A stretch of DNA of 43,404 nucleotides from Armatimonadota bacterium (lineage in GTDB: Bacteria; Bacillota; Desulfotomaculia; Desulfotomaculales; Nap2-2B), in the NCBI GenBank assembly GCA_023511535.1, contig JAIMBK010000022.1, forward strand, positions 1-43,404. Direction: 5' to 3'. Each line of letters starts with the position of its first letter. Position 1 is the first letter of the stretch. The position numbers and the translations under genes are program-made. The notes beneath the pieces are model-generated. The model was not told the DNA's origin, did not search any database, and saw only the letters and a list, made by a program, of their open reading frames with translations. Below are positions 23,106 through 30,851 of this stretch, piece by piece.

Positions 23106-23128
23106 TCCCGCCTTTTCGGGACTTTTTT
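23106..23128 (+). terminator. Rho-independent terminator
   Basis: TCCCG and CGGGA pair around CCTTTT and are followed by CTTTTTTG, 27 bases after the stop of the GGDEF gene. Confidence 0.75.
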
Positions 23129-23197
23129 GTTCCCCCCTTTTACCTGGTGTTTAAACCTGTCCGGGGAAGGAAAAAGCGCGGGCGGAGTCCGCGGGCC

Positions 23198-23476
23198 TTA
23201 GGGGTTTCCTTTTGGTTTCGCGACATCCAGCTTCCACTGGTGCATTTTCCCGCAGCAGTCTTCGCCCCGGCAGGAAACTTCCAGCCCGGCGGCCGGGTAT
23301 TGTTGCTGAAATTCTTCGGCGATGGCGTGAATTTGCTCGTAAGCCACGTCAAAATAACTGGCTGTCAGTTTATCGTCCAGGTAGACAAAAAGATCCCTTT
23401 TTTCTACTCCTTTTAACCCCAGCTCAACTTCAATGAAAATTTTTTGACCACCTGGCAAAGACCTCCCGGAACACAA
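23198..23476 (-). CDS. Hypothetical protein with a Cys cluster
   Basis: Up to 92 residues. A beta-rich first half (IFIEVELGLKGVEKRDLFVYLDD) leads to a helix and the C-terminal cluster C-x4-CC (SCRGEDCCGK), then a short basic tail. I recognise no family; metal binding is possible. The start is uncertain: TTG at 23476 has no ribosome site, and a TTG at 23458 follows GGGAGGT very closely. It is divergent from the CobO-type gene, with about 70 bases between. Confidence 0.55.
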   Translation of the reverse strand: MCSGRSLPGGQKIFIEVELGLKGVEKRDLFVYLDDKLTASYFDVAYEQIHAIAEEFQQQYPAAGLEVSCRGEDCCGKMHQWKLDVAKPKGNP

Positions 23477-23545
23477 AAATAGGGACCGTTTTCATCTAAT
23501 GATACCAGCAACGGTTGGGGTTGTAAATGAATTTGAGGAGGAAAA

Positions 23546-24079
23546 ATGGCTGAAGCAAAAGGTTTGGTGATGGTTTTTACCGGAAACGGAAAAGGGAAAA
23601 CGACCGCCGCCCTGGGGATGGGCATGCGCGCCTGGGGACAGGGGAAAAAGATCCTGGTGCTGCAGTTCATCAAGGGCCGGTGGCGCTACGGAGAATTAAA
23701 CGCGGCGGCCCGGCTGGGGGAGAATTTCGAAATCCGGCAGCTGGGGGAGGGTTTTACTTACCTCAACAATGAAGTAACTATGGCAGAACACCGCGCCGCC
23801 GCCCGCGCCGCCCTGGCGGCCGCCCTTAATGAGCTTGTCCGGGCGCAGGTGGACATGCTTATTTTGGACGAAATTTTATACGCCCTGAAATTGAAGCTGA
23901 TTACCCTGGAGGAGGTGCTGGGCCTGCTCGACCGCAAGCCGGCGCAAATGCACCTGGTTTTCACCGGGCGCAATGCCCCGCCGGAAATCATCGCGCGCGC
24001 GGACCTGGTCACGGAAATGAAAGAAATCAAACACCATTACGCCAGGGGGATCAAGGCGCAGAAGGGGGTGGAGTTTTGA
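23546..24079 (+). CDS. cobO: CobO/BtuR-type cob(I)alamin adenosyltransferase
   Basis: Transfers the adenosyl group of ATP to cob(I)yrinate diamide or cobalamin. The 177 residues show the P-loop GNGKGKTTAALG (13-24), the LVLQFIKG strand, LILDEI (Walker B), and the RNAPPEIIARADLVTEM region typical of this family. The C-terminal KGVEF is also characteristic. It has a GAGGAGG ribosome site. No other cobalamin biosynthesis gene adjoins it, but it stands next to corrinoid methyltransferase genes that need cobamides. Confidence 0.93.
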   Translation: MAEAKGLVMVFTGNGKGKTTAALGMGMRAWGQGKKILVLQFIKGRWRYGELNAAARLGENFEIRQLGEGFTYLNNEVTMAEHRAAARAALAAALNELVRAQVDMLILDEILYALKLKLITLEEVLGLLDRKPAQMHLVFTGRNAPPEIIARADLVTEMKEIKHHYARGIKAQKGVEF

Positions 24080-24097
24080 TGGGCAAATTTGCCGTTT

Positions 24098-24889
24098 TTA
24101 ATGTTTCTGGTGGTTGCGGAAGTTCCTCTTTTCTTCTTGAAAAAAGGAGATAAAATTTAAAATAAATCGGAATTCCTGCCCGTTGCAATCACGCACTGCG
24201 CTAAGAAGAACCTGCACCTTGGGGTCGCAAATAGTTTCCATGCTATATTCATCGAAGTTTTGCAATGCCCTGGCAACGTCGTATTCTTCAGCAAAGAGAT
24301 TTACCAGGGTTACATTAAGGCAGCTTGCAATTTTTTCAAGAGTTTCCAATAAGGGAACAGACTGCCCACGCTCAATCTGGCTGATTAGACCCGGAGACAC
24401 ACCTACTCGTTCGGCCAGTTCTTTCACGCCCAGGCCCTGTTCGCGCCGGATTGTTCGAACCCGTTGCCCTAATTGGGCAAAAAAAGATGACTCCTCTACA
24501 TTTACGGGTTCCCCCAAAGGATGATTAAGTGCTTCGGAGAGTTTTTGCGCTTCCCGGGTAGTTGGAACAGCCTCTCCTTGTTCAATTTTTTTGATTACCT
24601 CTTCAGGGATATCGCTGATTTCCGCCAGTTCAGCAGTATTCAGGCCCCTTTCTTCTCTTAGCTCTCTGACCTGTCGTCCTTCCAGGATGTCTTCGCTGCA
24701 ACTTTTTAGATAAGTTGGAGAAATCTGCAGAACGGTGCTGGCTACCTGGACAAAAGAAGGCCCCGCCTTTTTTAATCCTCTTTCGATAGAGCTGATGTAT
24801 GAGGGGGAAAACCCGGTAAGCCGGGCAAATTCGATAAGGCTGATCTTTTGCTGCTTGCGCAGCTTCCTCAGGTGCCTTCCGAGAAGCAA
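24098..24889 (-). CDS. Regulator with three tandem XRE helix-turn-helix domains
   Basis: A protein of 263 residues made of three Cro/CI-type HTH domains at about 4-62, 70-126 and 139-198. The first and third have the cleanest recognition helices (SPSYISSIERG and SPGLISQIERG); the second is weaker. The C-terminal 65 residues carry a motif (DPKVQ, then VRD and ILNFI.FF) shared only with the paralogue at 25655. There is no cupin, peptidase or other known sensor domain. It is the last gene of an operon with a MtaA-like protein, its paralogue and a corrinoid protein, so it probably controls methyltransferase genes. The TTG start follows AAAGGGGG. Confidence 0.85.
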   Translation of the reverse strand: MLLGRHLRKLRKQQKISLIEFARLTGFSPSYISSIERGLKKAGPSFVQVASTVLQISPTYLKSCSEDILEGRQVRELREERGLNTAELAEISDIPEEVIKKIEQGEAVPTTREAQKLSEALNHPLGEPVNVEESSFFAQLGQRVRTIRREQGLGVKELAERVGVSPGLISQIERGQSVPLLETLEKIASCLNVTLVNLFAEEYDVARALQNFDEYSMETICDPKVQVLLSAVRDCNGQEFRFILNFISFFQEEKRNFRNHQKH

Positions 24890-24913
24890 AAAGAAGACCC
24901 CCTTTCGGGCAGA

Positions 24914-25603
24914 TCAACCGCTTAGAGCAGCTCTCAGCACCGGGTCATTTTTTATGGAAGCAAGAATATCGATTGCTACCTTTAACGCCTTCGTTGCATT
25001 GTTCGCGTATCCGCTGGCTCCCCAGCGAATAGCAATGTCTTCCGTAACGGGAGCCCCCCCGATCATGATCTTGACCTCCGGATTTGCCTGCTTAAGCTGG
25101 ACTATTACCCTCTTCATTTCCAGCATGGTTGTTGTCATCATTGTTGAAAGACAAACGATGTCGGGCCTTAATTGTTCGTATAAGTTCAGGAAACTCTCCA
25201 GGGAGACGTCCCGGCCAAGATCGTAAACTTCAAAGTTGGCGCTTTCAAACATCATTTTAACAATATTTTTGCCAATATCATGGATATCTCCTTCTACTAC
25301 TCCGATCAAAACCGTCCCTTTAATTCCTAAATCCTTTTTTTCTATCCGGTCTTTCAGCAATTCCAGACCTCGGTATAATACATCCGCACAGAGCAGCATT
25401 TCGGGAATAAAGTAAACTTCCTGCTCATATAAACGGCCTACTTCCTCAATGCCGGGAACAAGGCCGTCAAAAATTGCCCGTCCGGCACTGATTCCTTTTT
25501 CCAGGCAGGTTTTGATAATCTGCGTTACTTGTTCTTCGTCATAATTTATAACTGCATCCTTTAAACACATGAGTAATTCTTTTTCATCCTGGGGACATTG
25601 CAT
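24914..25603 (-). CDS. Corrinoid (B12-binding) methyltransferase protein
   Basis: A protein of 229 residues of the MtbC/MttC/MtaC type. The N-terminal helical cap (about 1-90) holds EVGRLYEQEVYFIPEMLLCAD; the Rossmann-like B12 domain has VVEGDIHDIGKN, whose H108 is the lower ligand of cobalt, then STMMTTTM and GGAPVT. It carries the methyl group between a substrate methyltransferase and an acceptor methyltransferase. It is closely similar to the corrinoid protein at 35928. It lies between two triple-HTH regulators and downstream of a MtaA-like gene. No activase is encoded in this operon. Confidence 0.93.
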   Translation of the reverse strand: MQCPQDEKELLMCLKDAVINYDEEQVTQIIKTCLEKGISAGRAIFDGLVPGIEEVGRLYEQEVYFIPEMLLCADVLYRGLELLKDRIEKKDLGIKGTVLIGVVEGDIHDIGKNIVKMMFESANFEVYDLGRDVSLESFLNLYEQLRPDIVCLSTMMTTTMLEMKRVIVQLKQANPEVKIMIGGAPVTEDIAIRWGASGYANNATKALKVAIDILASIKNDPVLRAALSG

Positions 25604-25654
25604 AGTTTCGACCCCCTTGGAGTTTACCCCTTGAGAATTGGCCGAAGAGAAGAT

Positions 25655-26422
25655 TTACAATAAATTGCGGTTTTGTTTAAAGAAATGGATAAAGTTGAGG
25701 ATGTATTTAAGCTCGCTGGAATCAAAATCCCGCACAGATCTTAAAATACTTTGCACCTTGGGATCGCCCAGGGTTTCCAAAACATCAGGGTTAAGGGTAG
25801 AAAGGAGGTCCTCTATATCATCCTGAGGCATCAAAAAATAAGTAACCGAAACATTTAAACTTTTAGCAATTTGCTCCAAGGTTTCTAAAAGGGGGGTTGT
25901 CTGACCGTTTTCGATTTGGCTGATCAGGCCCGGCGAAACTCCGCAGCGTTCAGCCAGAGCAGCAATAGTCAAACCCTGTTTAAGGCGCAACTTTTTGAGC
26001 CGGTAACCGAGGCTATTGATGCGGTTGGAGTGCTCAAGGAAGTACCGGAGAGTTACATTAAGGGCCTCAGATAGTTTTTTCAGGTCTTCCAGATCGGGGG
26101 TAGCCTGCCCCCTTTCAAATTTTTCCAAAGAACTGACCGGGAGCTCACTAATTTCTGCTAAATCTTCAATGCTCAAACCCCTGCTCTCGCGAAGAAAGCG
26201 TAATTTTTCCGCCGTCGCTTCGTCGTCTGCAGAACCGACCAGATAAGCAATTGATACATTTAGGGCCTCGCTGATCTTTCTCAGCATCGGAATCGATGGT
26301 TTACGGATACCCCTTTCGACCGCGCTGAGATAAGAAGGGGAAATGTTTAATTGTTCTGCCAGTTTGCTCAGGGTTACGCCCCGCTCTTTGCGAAAGTCAC
26401 GGATCTTTTGGCCCAGGCTCAT
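25655..26422 (-). CDS. Regulator with three tandem XRE helix-turn-helix domains (paralogue)
   Basis: A protein of 255 residues. HTH domains lie at about 3-63, 71-130 and 137-198; the recognition segments are SPSYLSAVERG, PVSSLEKFERG and SPGLISQIENG. The C-terminus (DPKVQSILRSVRDFDSSELKYILNFIHFF) matches the paralogue at 24098 and no domain I know. The ATG at 26422 overlaps the stop of the upstream MtaA-like gene by four bases and has AGGAG eight bases upstream. Three HTHs per chain suggest recognition of an extended or repeated operator. Confidence 0.87.
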   Translation of the reverse strand: MSLGQKIRDFRKERGVTLSKLAEQLNISPSYLSAVERGIRKPSIPMLRKISEALNVSIAYLVGSADDEATAEKLRFLRESRGLSIEDLAEISELPVSSLEKFERGQATPDLEDLKKLSEALNVTLRYFLEHSNRINSLGYRLKKLRLKQGLTIAALAERCGVSPGLISQIENGQTTPLLETLEQIAKSLNVSVTYFLMPQDDIEDLLSTLNPDVLETLGDPKVQSILRSVRDFDSSELKYILNFIHFFKQNRNLL

Positions 26423-27492
26423 CTTTTTGCTCCTTTTTTTTTCGTACAAAAGTTTTTCCGTAACCACAGCTTACCACCGTAATTTTTTGTTGCCTCGATC
26501 ATGGCGATCAGGTTATTCTCAGGAGCGGCAAGTGATATTTCGCAACTCGGCCAGATGCCATCCGAGCCCTCTTCCAGGCAACGGATTACTTCCGCCTGCA
26601 CCTCTTTCGGGGTGCCGTTAACCAACACCCCATATCCATCAAGGTTCCCGAAAATCAAGGGTTTTGAACCGGCGCGGCTCCTCGTTTGGGCCAGGCCATT
26701 TTTGTTTTCGACACTGATTGCGTTTGCCCCGCAATCCAACATTTCGTGGATAAGAGGAAGTGAACCGCCGCAGATATGTAAAATTTTTGGGATCCGGATA
26801 TTTTCAAATATGTTTTTTAAGTGGGGCTTGATCATTTTGGTGAAAATTTGGGGCGGCAAAATATCTGTTGTCGCTCCCATTTCTCGCACGGTAAGGTAAT
26901 CTGCACCGGCCTCGACATAACAAATACAGATTTTGATAATTAGCTCTGTAAGTCTGGAAAGTAAATCCATGACCTTGTCCGGTTTACGGATGGTGAACCG
27001 CAGCAACGAATTAAGATCCATGACCTGGCCGGCCAGGGTATAAGGGCCTAAAACATGGGAACCAACCGGAACTATCTGGCCAACCGTTTCTTTTAACCGT
27101 TGGATGGCCTCGGTAACTACGGGGATCCGGGCAAGACCGGCAACCTGTTCGGGAATTGACAAACATGATAAATCGTTTTCTGAATTAATAATCTGCCGGA
27201 CAATCTTGGGATAAATTGGCTGCTGTTGATGGGGATAAAAAGTAGCCTCGCACCCCAAAATTTCCGCTTCTGTGCATAAGTCAAACGGAACCACGGCACA
27301 TTCATATCCATATGCCTGGGCAGGAAACGCAGCCACCCTGGCTAATTTGTCGGCTGATTTATGAACTTCCGAAAAACTATAACCGTATTCTTGCAGGGCC
27401 TGGCCCCAAACGGTACCCATTCCACTAAAACACGCGACTCGATCAACAGACTTATCTGTCAACAACCCCAAAATACGCTCTCTAGAAAACAT
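26419..27492 (-). CDS. MtaA/CmuA-like (uroporphyrinogen decarboxylase fold) methyltransferase
   Basis: A protein of 357 residues of the UroD superfamily group that contains MtaA, MtbA and CmuA. The zinc motif of the methyltransferases is present as H239-x-C241 (HICGG) and C317 (WPSCE). It would move a methyl group to or from the corrinoid protein encoded in the same operon. It is more similar to the protein at 39877 than to MtaA at 34319 (shared GYECAVVPFDLC-type segment). Whether it acts on a substrate methyl group (MT1) or on a carrier (MT2) is not decided by sequence. A promoter lies at 27555-27583. Confidence 0.9.
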   Translation of the reverse strand: MFSRERILGLLTDKSVDRVACFSGMGTVWGQALQEYGYSFSEVHKSADKLARVAAFPAQAYGYECAVVPFDLCTEAEILGCEATFYPHQQQPIYPKIVRQIINSENDLSCLSIPEQVAGLARIPVVTEAIQRLKETVGQIVPVGSHVLGPYTLAGQVMDLNSLLRFTIRKPDKVMDLLSRLTELIIKICICYVEAGADYLTVREMGATTDILPPQIFTKMIKPHLKNIFENIRIPKILHICGGSLPLIHEMLDCGANAISVENKNGLAQTRSRAGSKPLIFGNLDGYGVLVNGTPKEVQAEVIRCLEEGSDGIWPSCEISLAAPENNLIAMIEATKNYGGKLWLRKNFCTKKKGAKR

Positions 27493-27554
27493 ACCGTATA
27501 TACGCCCCCTTGTTTTAAGGTAAAAAGGGCGCTAAAGAGTTTAGTTTTTTCAAA

Positions 27555-27583
27555 ATCTTAACACGCCCTCTTAAAAACGTCAA
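27555..27583 (-). promoter_or_regulatory. Promoter of the MtaA-like/regulator/corrinoid operon
   Basis: On the minus strand TTGACG (27578-27583) and TAAGAT (27555-27560) are separated by 17 bases. The leader to the ATG at 27492 is about 55 bases. Confidence 0.6.
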
Positions 27584-27728
27584 GCAGCCAGACAGACCAC
27601 CAGCAGCGGGATACGCATAAATTTTGTGAAATGATTCTGATCAGGCAACTAATTTTGAAATAGCCTGGAAAGGGAATTATCTTTGGTTTTTGGTCTATTT
27701 TTCTTTCGGATAATGCTATAATTGTCGA

Positions 27729-27814
27729 AATTTGAAGGAATAAAATTCCTCAGCTATAAGCGATAACTGAGGATGGATGAGGCTTTTATTCCGGGGAAAC
27801 GTTCCAACGTTTTT
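27729..27814 (+). ncRNA. Candidate structured small RNA
   Basis: An extended minus-10 promoter (TGCTATAAT, 27714-27722) faces into a 90-base stretch with no frame. The RNA would fold with an outer stem GGAATAAAA (27737-27745) with TTTTATTCC (27784-27792) and an inner stem TCCTCAG (27747-27753) with CTGAGGA (27767-27773). A short GGAA/TTCC hairpin and a T-run at 27810-27814 could end it. It lies between minus-strand genes and overlaps the end of the membrane-protein gene in antisense. No known riboswitch class is recognised; it could instead be only a terminator structure. Confidence 0.35.
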
Positions 27815-28646
27815 ATAAGAGGGCAACAAAAAAGCTCATTATTGCAATGGAGGTAGCCCAGGTGTCTATAAAAGTATCTCCATCGTTGATGAATAAATTA
27901 TGCAAAACCTCTTCAAGGAGAATGGTAATTGCTCCAAAAACAGCTGCTATATACAGGTTTTGAGTCGCCAGGGCGCTTGTTGCGGCGATTAAAGCCACGT
28001 TGTGGAGAATGGGGCAATCATCCGCTCCTGCCTGCAAAAAGATTAATGCTGCCAAAGCAATCCCAAAGCCTAACACTGCCTGACCCGTAAGCAAAGCTAC
28101 ATAGCCGTTGAGAAACCCAAAAACCAACCCTATGAGAATGTTCAAGGCAAGCGTTTGGGTACAAGGAAGCGTTTTTTTGGGCCCCTCGGGCTTGCCAAAA
28201 GGGCCGGTACGGCCAAAAATAAGCCGGGCCGCAATGCAGACGATAAATACAGTACACGCCAAAGAATTACCATGATTTCCTAATAATGTAGCCAGGCCTA
28301 AGTTAATAAAATAACCTGCCAGGCCAAATAGCCCTCCAATTGCTATTTGATCTATTCTCTTAAACTTGATCAGAGGGATAGTAATCTGTTGTCCGTGGAG
28401 GAAACCCCGGCGGCCGGCATAAGCCAGCGCCGCAAGCCCTGCGGCCCAGGAAATATGTGGGCCAAAAAAGGGACCCAGCCCAACGACATTAAGAAAGGTT
28501 GCGTCCCCTCCGGCCATTATGATAGCAGAGCCAATCACGATAAAAAATCCTGACATGATTAATGCCGGCAAGGGACCGATTAAGGCAGCAAAAGTCCCTC
28601 CCGCAAAAGAACTGATTGCTGAAGCAACAACCGGGAGCCCGCCCAT
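27813..28646 (-). CDS. Multi-pass membrane protein of unknown function
   Basis: A protein of 277 residues with about eight hydrophobic segments and Gly/Ala-rich loops, without a recognisable family motif. The loops include GRRGFLHGQQ and GADDCPILHN, and FINDGDTFIDTW lies near the C-terminus. The ATG at 28646 has AAGGTGGT upstream. It lies at the end of the methanol operon direction (after mtaB, mtaC, GTPase, activase, PPOX protein), 160 bases downstream of the last. A role in uptake of a methylated substrate is possible by position only; it is not a BCCT or MFS transporter. Confidence 0.8.
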   Translation of the reverse strand: MGGLPVVASAISSFAGGTFAALIGPLPALIMSGFFIVIGSAIIMAGGDATFLNVVGLGPFFGPHISWAAGLAALAYAGRRGFLHGQQITIPLIKFKRIDQIAIGGLFGLAGYFINLGLATLLGNHGNSLACTVFIVCIAARLIFGRTGPFGKPEGPKKTLPCTQTLALNILIGLVFGFLNGYVALLTGQAVLGFGIALAALIFLQAGADDCPILHNVALIAATSALATQNLYIAAVFGAITILLEEVLHNLFINDGDTFIDTWATSIAIMSFFVALL

Positions 28647-28806
28647 TTTAAACACCACCTTTTTGAATTACATTTTCAAACTATGATTCAAAACAATAAG
28701 TAATTTAATATTTTAAGTGATACCAGACAATCCTCTCCTGTTCGTTCCGGTAATTCCGGCTGCGGGCAAAAGTGGCATCCGTTTAGAAGATCGAGAGTTT
28801 TATGCG

Positions 28807-29202
28807 TTAAGCAATCCTTCCGCCCGGGTTTTTAATTCCTAAATCATAGATCGCCTCAACCTTCACCTTTACTGCCGCGGCCGGCCGGGGCAGCTTCATT
28901 TCGGCAAACCTTTGCGCAAACCGCTCAAAGAGCGGCCCTTCGGTTTCTAATTCCACCGGGCCCACAAAGCGGTAGCCCACCCGCTGCTCGTAGTCCATGA
29001 CCGCAATAGCCGCTTTGGGGTTTTCCTGCAGATTCTTGTAGGTCTGCCTCCCCGTTACCTCCCCAAAGGCCAGCGTGGAATCGTCCAGCACGATCACCGA
29101 ACCCTTCGGGCCGACATTCGGCCACCCGTCCTTGCCGGCGGTGGCCACCAGGCACCTTCCGCTTTTCACCAACTCCTTCATCTGCTCAGTCAACGCGGCC
29201 AT
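28807..29202 (-). CDS. Pyridoxamine 5'-phosphate oxidase-like FMN-binding protein
   Basis: A protein of 131 residues of the PNPOx-like split-barrel family. Typical are the N-terminal helix, CLVATAGKDGWPNVGPKGSV, TGRQTYKNLQENPKAAIAVMD, and the last strand GYRFVGPVELETEG. Members bind FMN or F420-like cofactors and are often of unknown substrate. It starts 26 bases after the RamA-like gene and is probably cotranscribed with it; it may pass electrons to the activase, but this is inference. Confidence 0.85.
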   Translation of the reverse strand: MAALTEQMKELVKSGRCLVATAGKDGWPNVGPKGSVIVLDDSTLAFGEVTGRQTYKNLQENPKAAIAVMDYEQRVGYRFVGPVELETEGPLFERFAQRFAEMKLPRPAAAVKVKVEAIYDLGIKNPGGRIA

Positions 29203-29227
29203 TTGTAAATACCCCCTGTATTTTAAT

Positions 29228-30847
29228 TTAAACCATAAATTTTTTAAGGGAAAAAACTTTTTCGGGGCAAACCCGTTCGCAACGCAAACAGGCAGTACCG
29301 TTGCACCGATCAGCCCTTAAACTAAACACGCTTTGATTTCCTTTGCTTTCTTTTAGTTCCAGGGCTTTTTCGGGACATTCGGAAATGCACAATCCGCAAT
29401 CCAGGCAGCCGGAAAAAGATGTATGGTAAATATTACCTACTTGCTCAATTACCTGCAGTCCGTGTGTCCCTATTACGTCTATATCCCGCGTTACGATCCT
29501 GTGAATATCGGGGCTTCCCTCGGGTAAAGGCAAATCTGGCAGTTTAAAGGTTCGTCCGAGCTTCCAGTATTGTTTCCAGGGCATCCCTTCTCCCCAGAAA
29601 GACAACTCTAATAAATAGGCATTGGCAAAATCTTTGGACATTCCGAACATACAATGCCGGGCTCTTAATTTGTTTGCCAGGTCTTGTAGTTCGCCCAATA
29701 ATTCAGGTTGCTTGATTAACCGGCGGGCCAAGGCCAAAGATGTATTGCCGATCTGGTAAATCTTTTGCACTGCCGGAGGAACCATGCCAATCCGGTAGGC
29801 CTTAAAGGCATCTACATAAGTTCCGGAAGCCCCCGCCATGTAAGCGCACTCGATTTCGGCAAGCGCGATTCCCGCTTCTTTAGCCAGCGTCAGGTACCCG
29901 GCCCGTAAAGCACCGATGGCTTTGCCCGCTTCTCCTAAATCTTGCTTGCTGAATCTAATTCCATTTGTTAAATGTAAGCCGCTGCTGATTTTGATTTCAG
30001 GCAAGCGAATGAGGTTGGCTTTCATTCCCTCGTAGATTACCGCGATTACCCCGGTGCCGGTAATTCCTGTCGCTTCCAAAGGACCCTTTTCCAGAACAGT
30101 TCCGCGGGCAAGATCGATCAAGTCACCTGCTTTGGCGATCAAATTTTGATCAAGAATAAACAGCCGGTGACCGGTCCCCTCGGCACGCAGATCGGCAATC
30201 GCTCCTGGTGCGGCCAGCATTCCATTGGTGATGTGTTGGCCTTCCAGGGCCGGCCCGGCGGCACAAGATCCGGTGTAAATTACCTCGCCAACTTTTAAGG
30301 CCATTTCAGCATTGGTTCCGTAATCGGTGACCAGGGCAGTTTCCGGTTTGTCCAGCAGACCTGATAAAATCATCATCGCGAGGGCGTCCGCGCCGATTTC
30401 GTGTCTGACCGCCGGAGGAATATATACCCGGGTCTGTGTCGGCAAGGCCAGGCCGCGAATTCTGTCCGCGGGTAGCATTTTACTGTCCCTGTTCGGTGGA
30501 ATCACGCCCAGCGCCTTTTTTTTGCGTTCGCCGGCATAAGCCAGGTCGCGAATTTCGATTTCTTCGAATATAGACAACTGAATGGGGTTTCCGCAAACCG
30601 CCAGTCTGGTTACTTTCTCCGGCGGAACCCCCAGATTGAAAATTATCTGATTAATGGCCGAGATAACCAGATCATGAGCGATATCAAGACCAAAATCAAC
30701 AGCAAAATTCAAGTGGTCCATTATGTTTGCCCCGGGCACAGGGTGGCGGGAAGTAATAACAGTGGCCAGCACTTCGCCGCTGGTCAATTCTATAGCTTGC
30801 CCCCGAAAACCGCTGGTCCCGAGGTCCAGAGCAATACCGTAACCCAC
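29228..30847 (-). CDS. RamA-like reductive activator of corrinoid proteins
   Basis: A protein of 539 residues. The N-terminal actin-like (ASKHA/DUF4445-type) part holds ALDLGTSGFR and later DYGTNAEMAL and GTGVIAVIY phosphate-binding motifs. The C-terminus carries two four-Cys clusters, CLDCGLCISECP and CNGTACLRCERVCP, as in methanogen RamA. It would reduce inactive cob(II)amide of the corrinoid protein to cob(I)amide using ATP. It differs from the activase at 36740, which has an N-terminal 2Fe-2S domain instead. It starts four bases after the GTPase gene (GTG start). Confidence 0.92.
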   Translation of the reverse strand: MGYGIALDLGTSGFRGQAIELTSGEVLATVITSRHPVPGANIMDHLNFAVDFGLDIAHDLVISAINQIIFNLGVPPEKVTRLAVCGNPIQLSIFEEIEIRDLAYAGERKKKALGVIPPNRDSKMLPADRIRGLALPTQTRVYIPPAVRHEIGADALAMMILSGLLDKPETALVTDYGTNAEMALKVGEVIYTGSCAAGPALEGQHITNGMLAAPGAIADLRAEGTGHRLFILDQNLIAKAGDLIDLARGTVLEKGPLEATGITGTGVIAVIYEGMKANLIRLPEIKISSGLHLTNGIRFSKQDLGEAGKAIGALRAGYLTLAKEAGIALAEIECAYMAGASGTYVDAFKAYRIGMVPPAVQKIYQIGNTSLALARRLIKQPELLGELQDLANKLRARHCMFGMSKDFANAYLLELSFWGEGMPWKQYWKLGRTFKLPDLPLPEGSPDIHRIVTRDIDVIGTHGLQVIEQVGNIYHTSFSGCLDCGLCISECPEKALELKESKGNQSVFSLRADRCNGTACLRCERVCPEKVFSLKKFMV

Positions 30848-30851
30848 TTTT

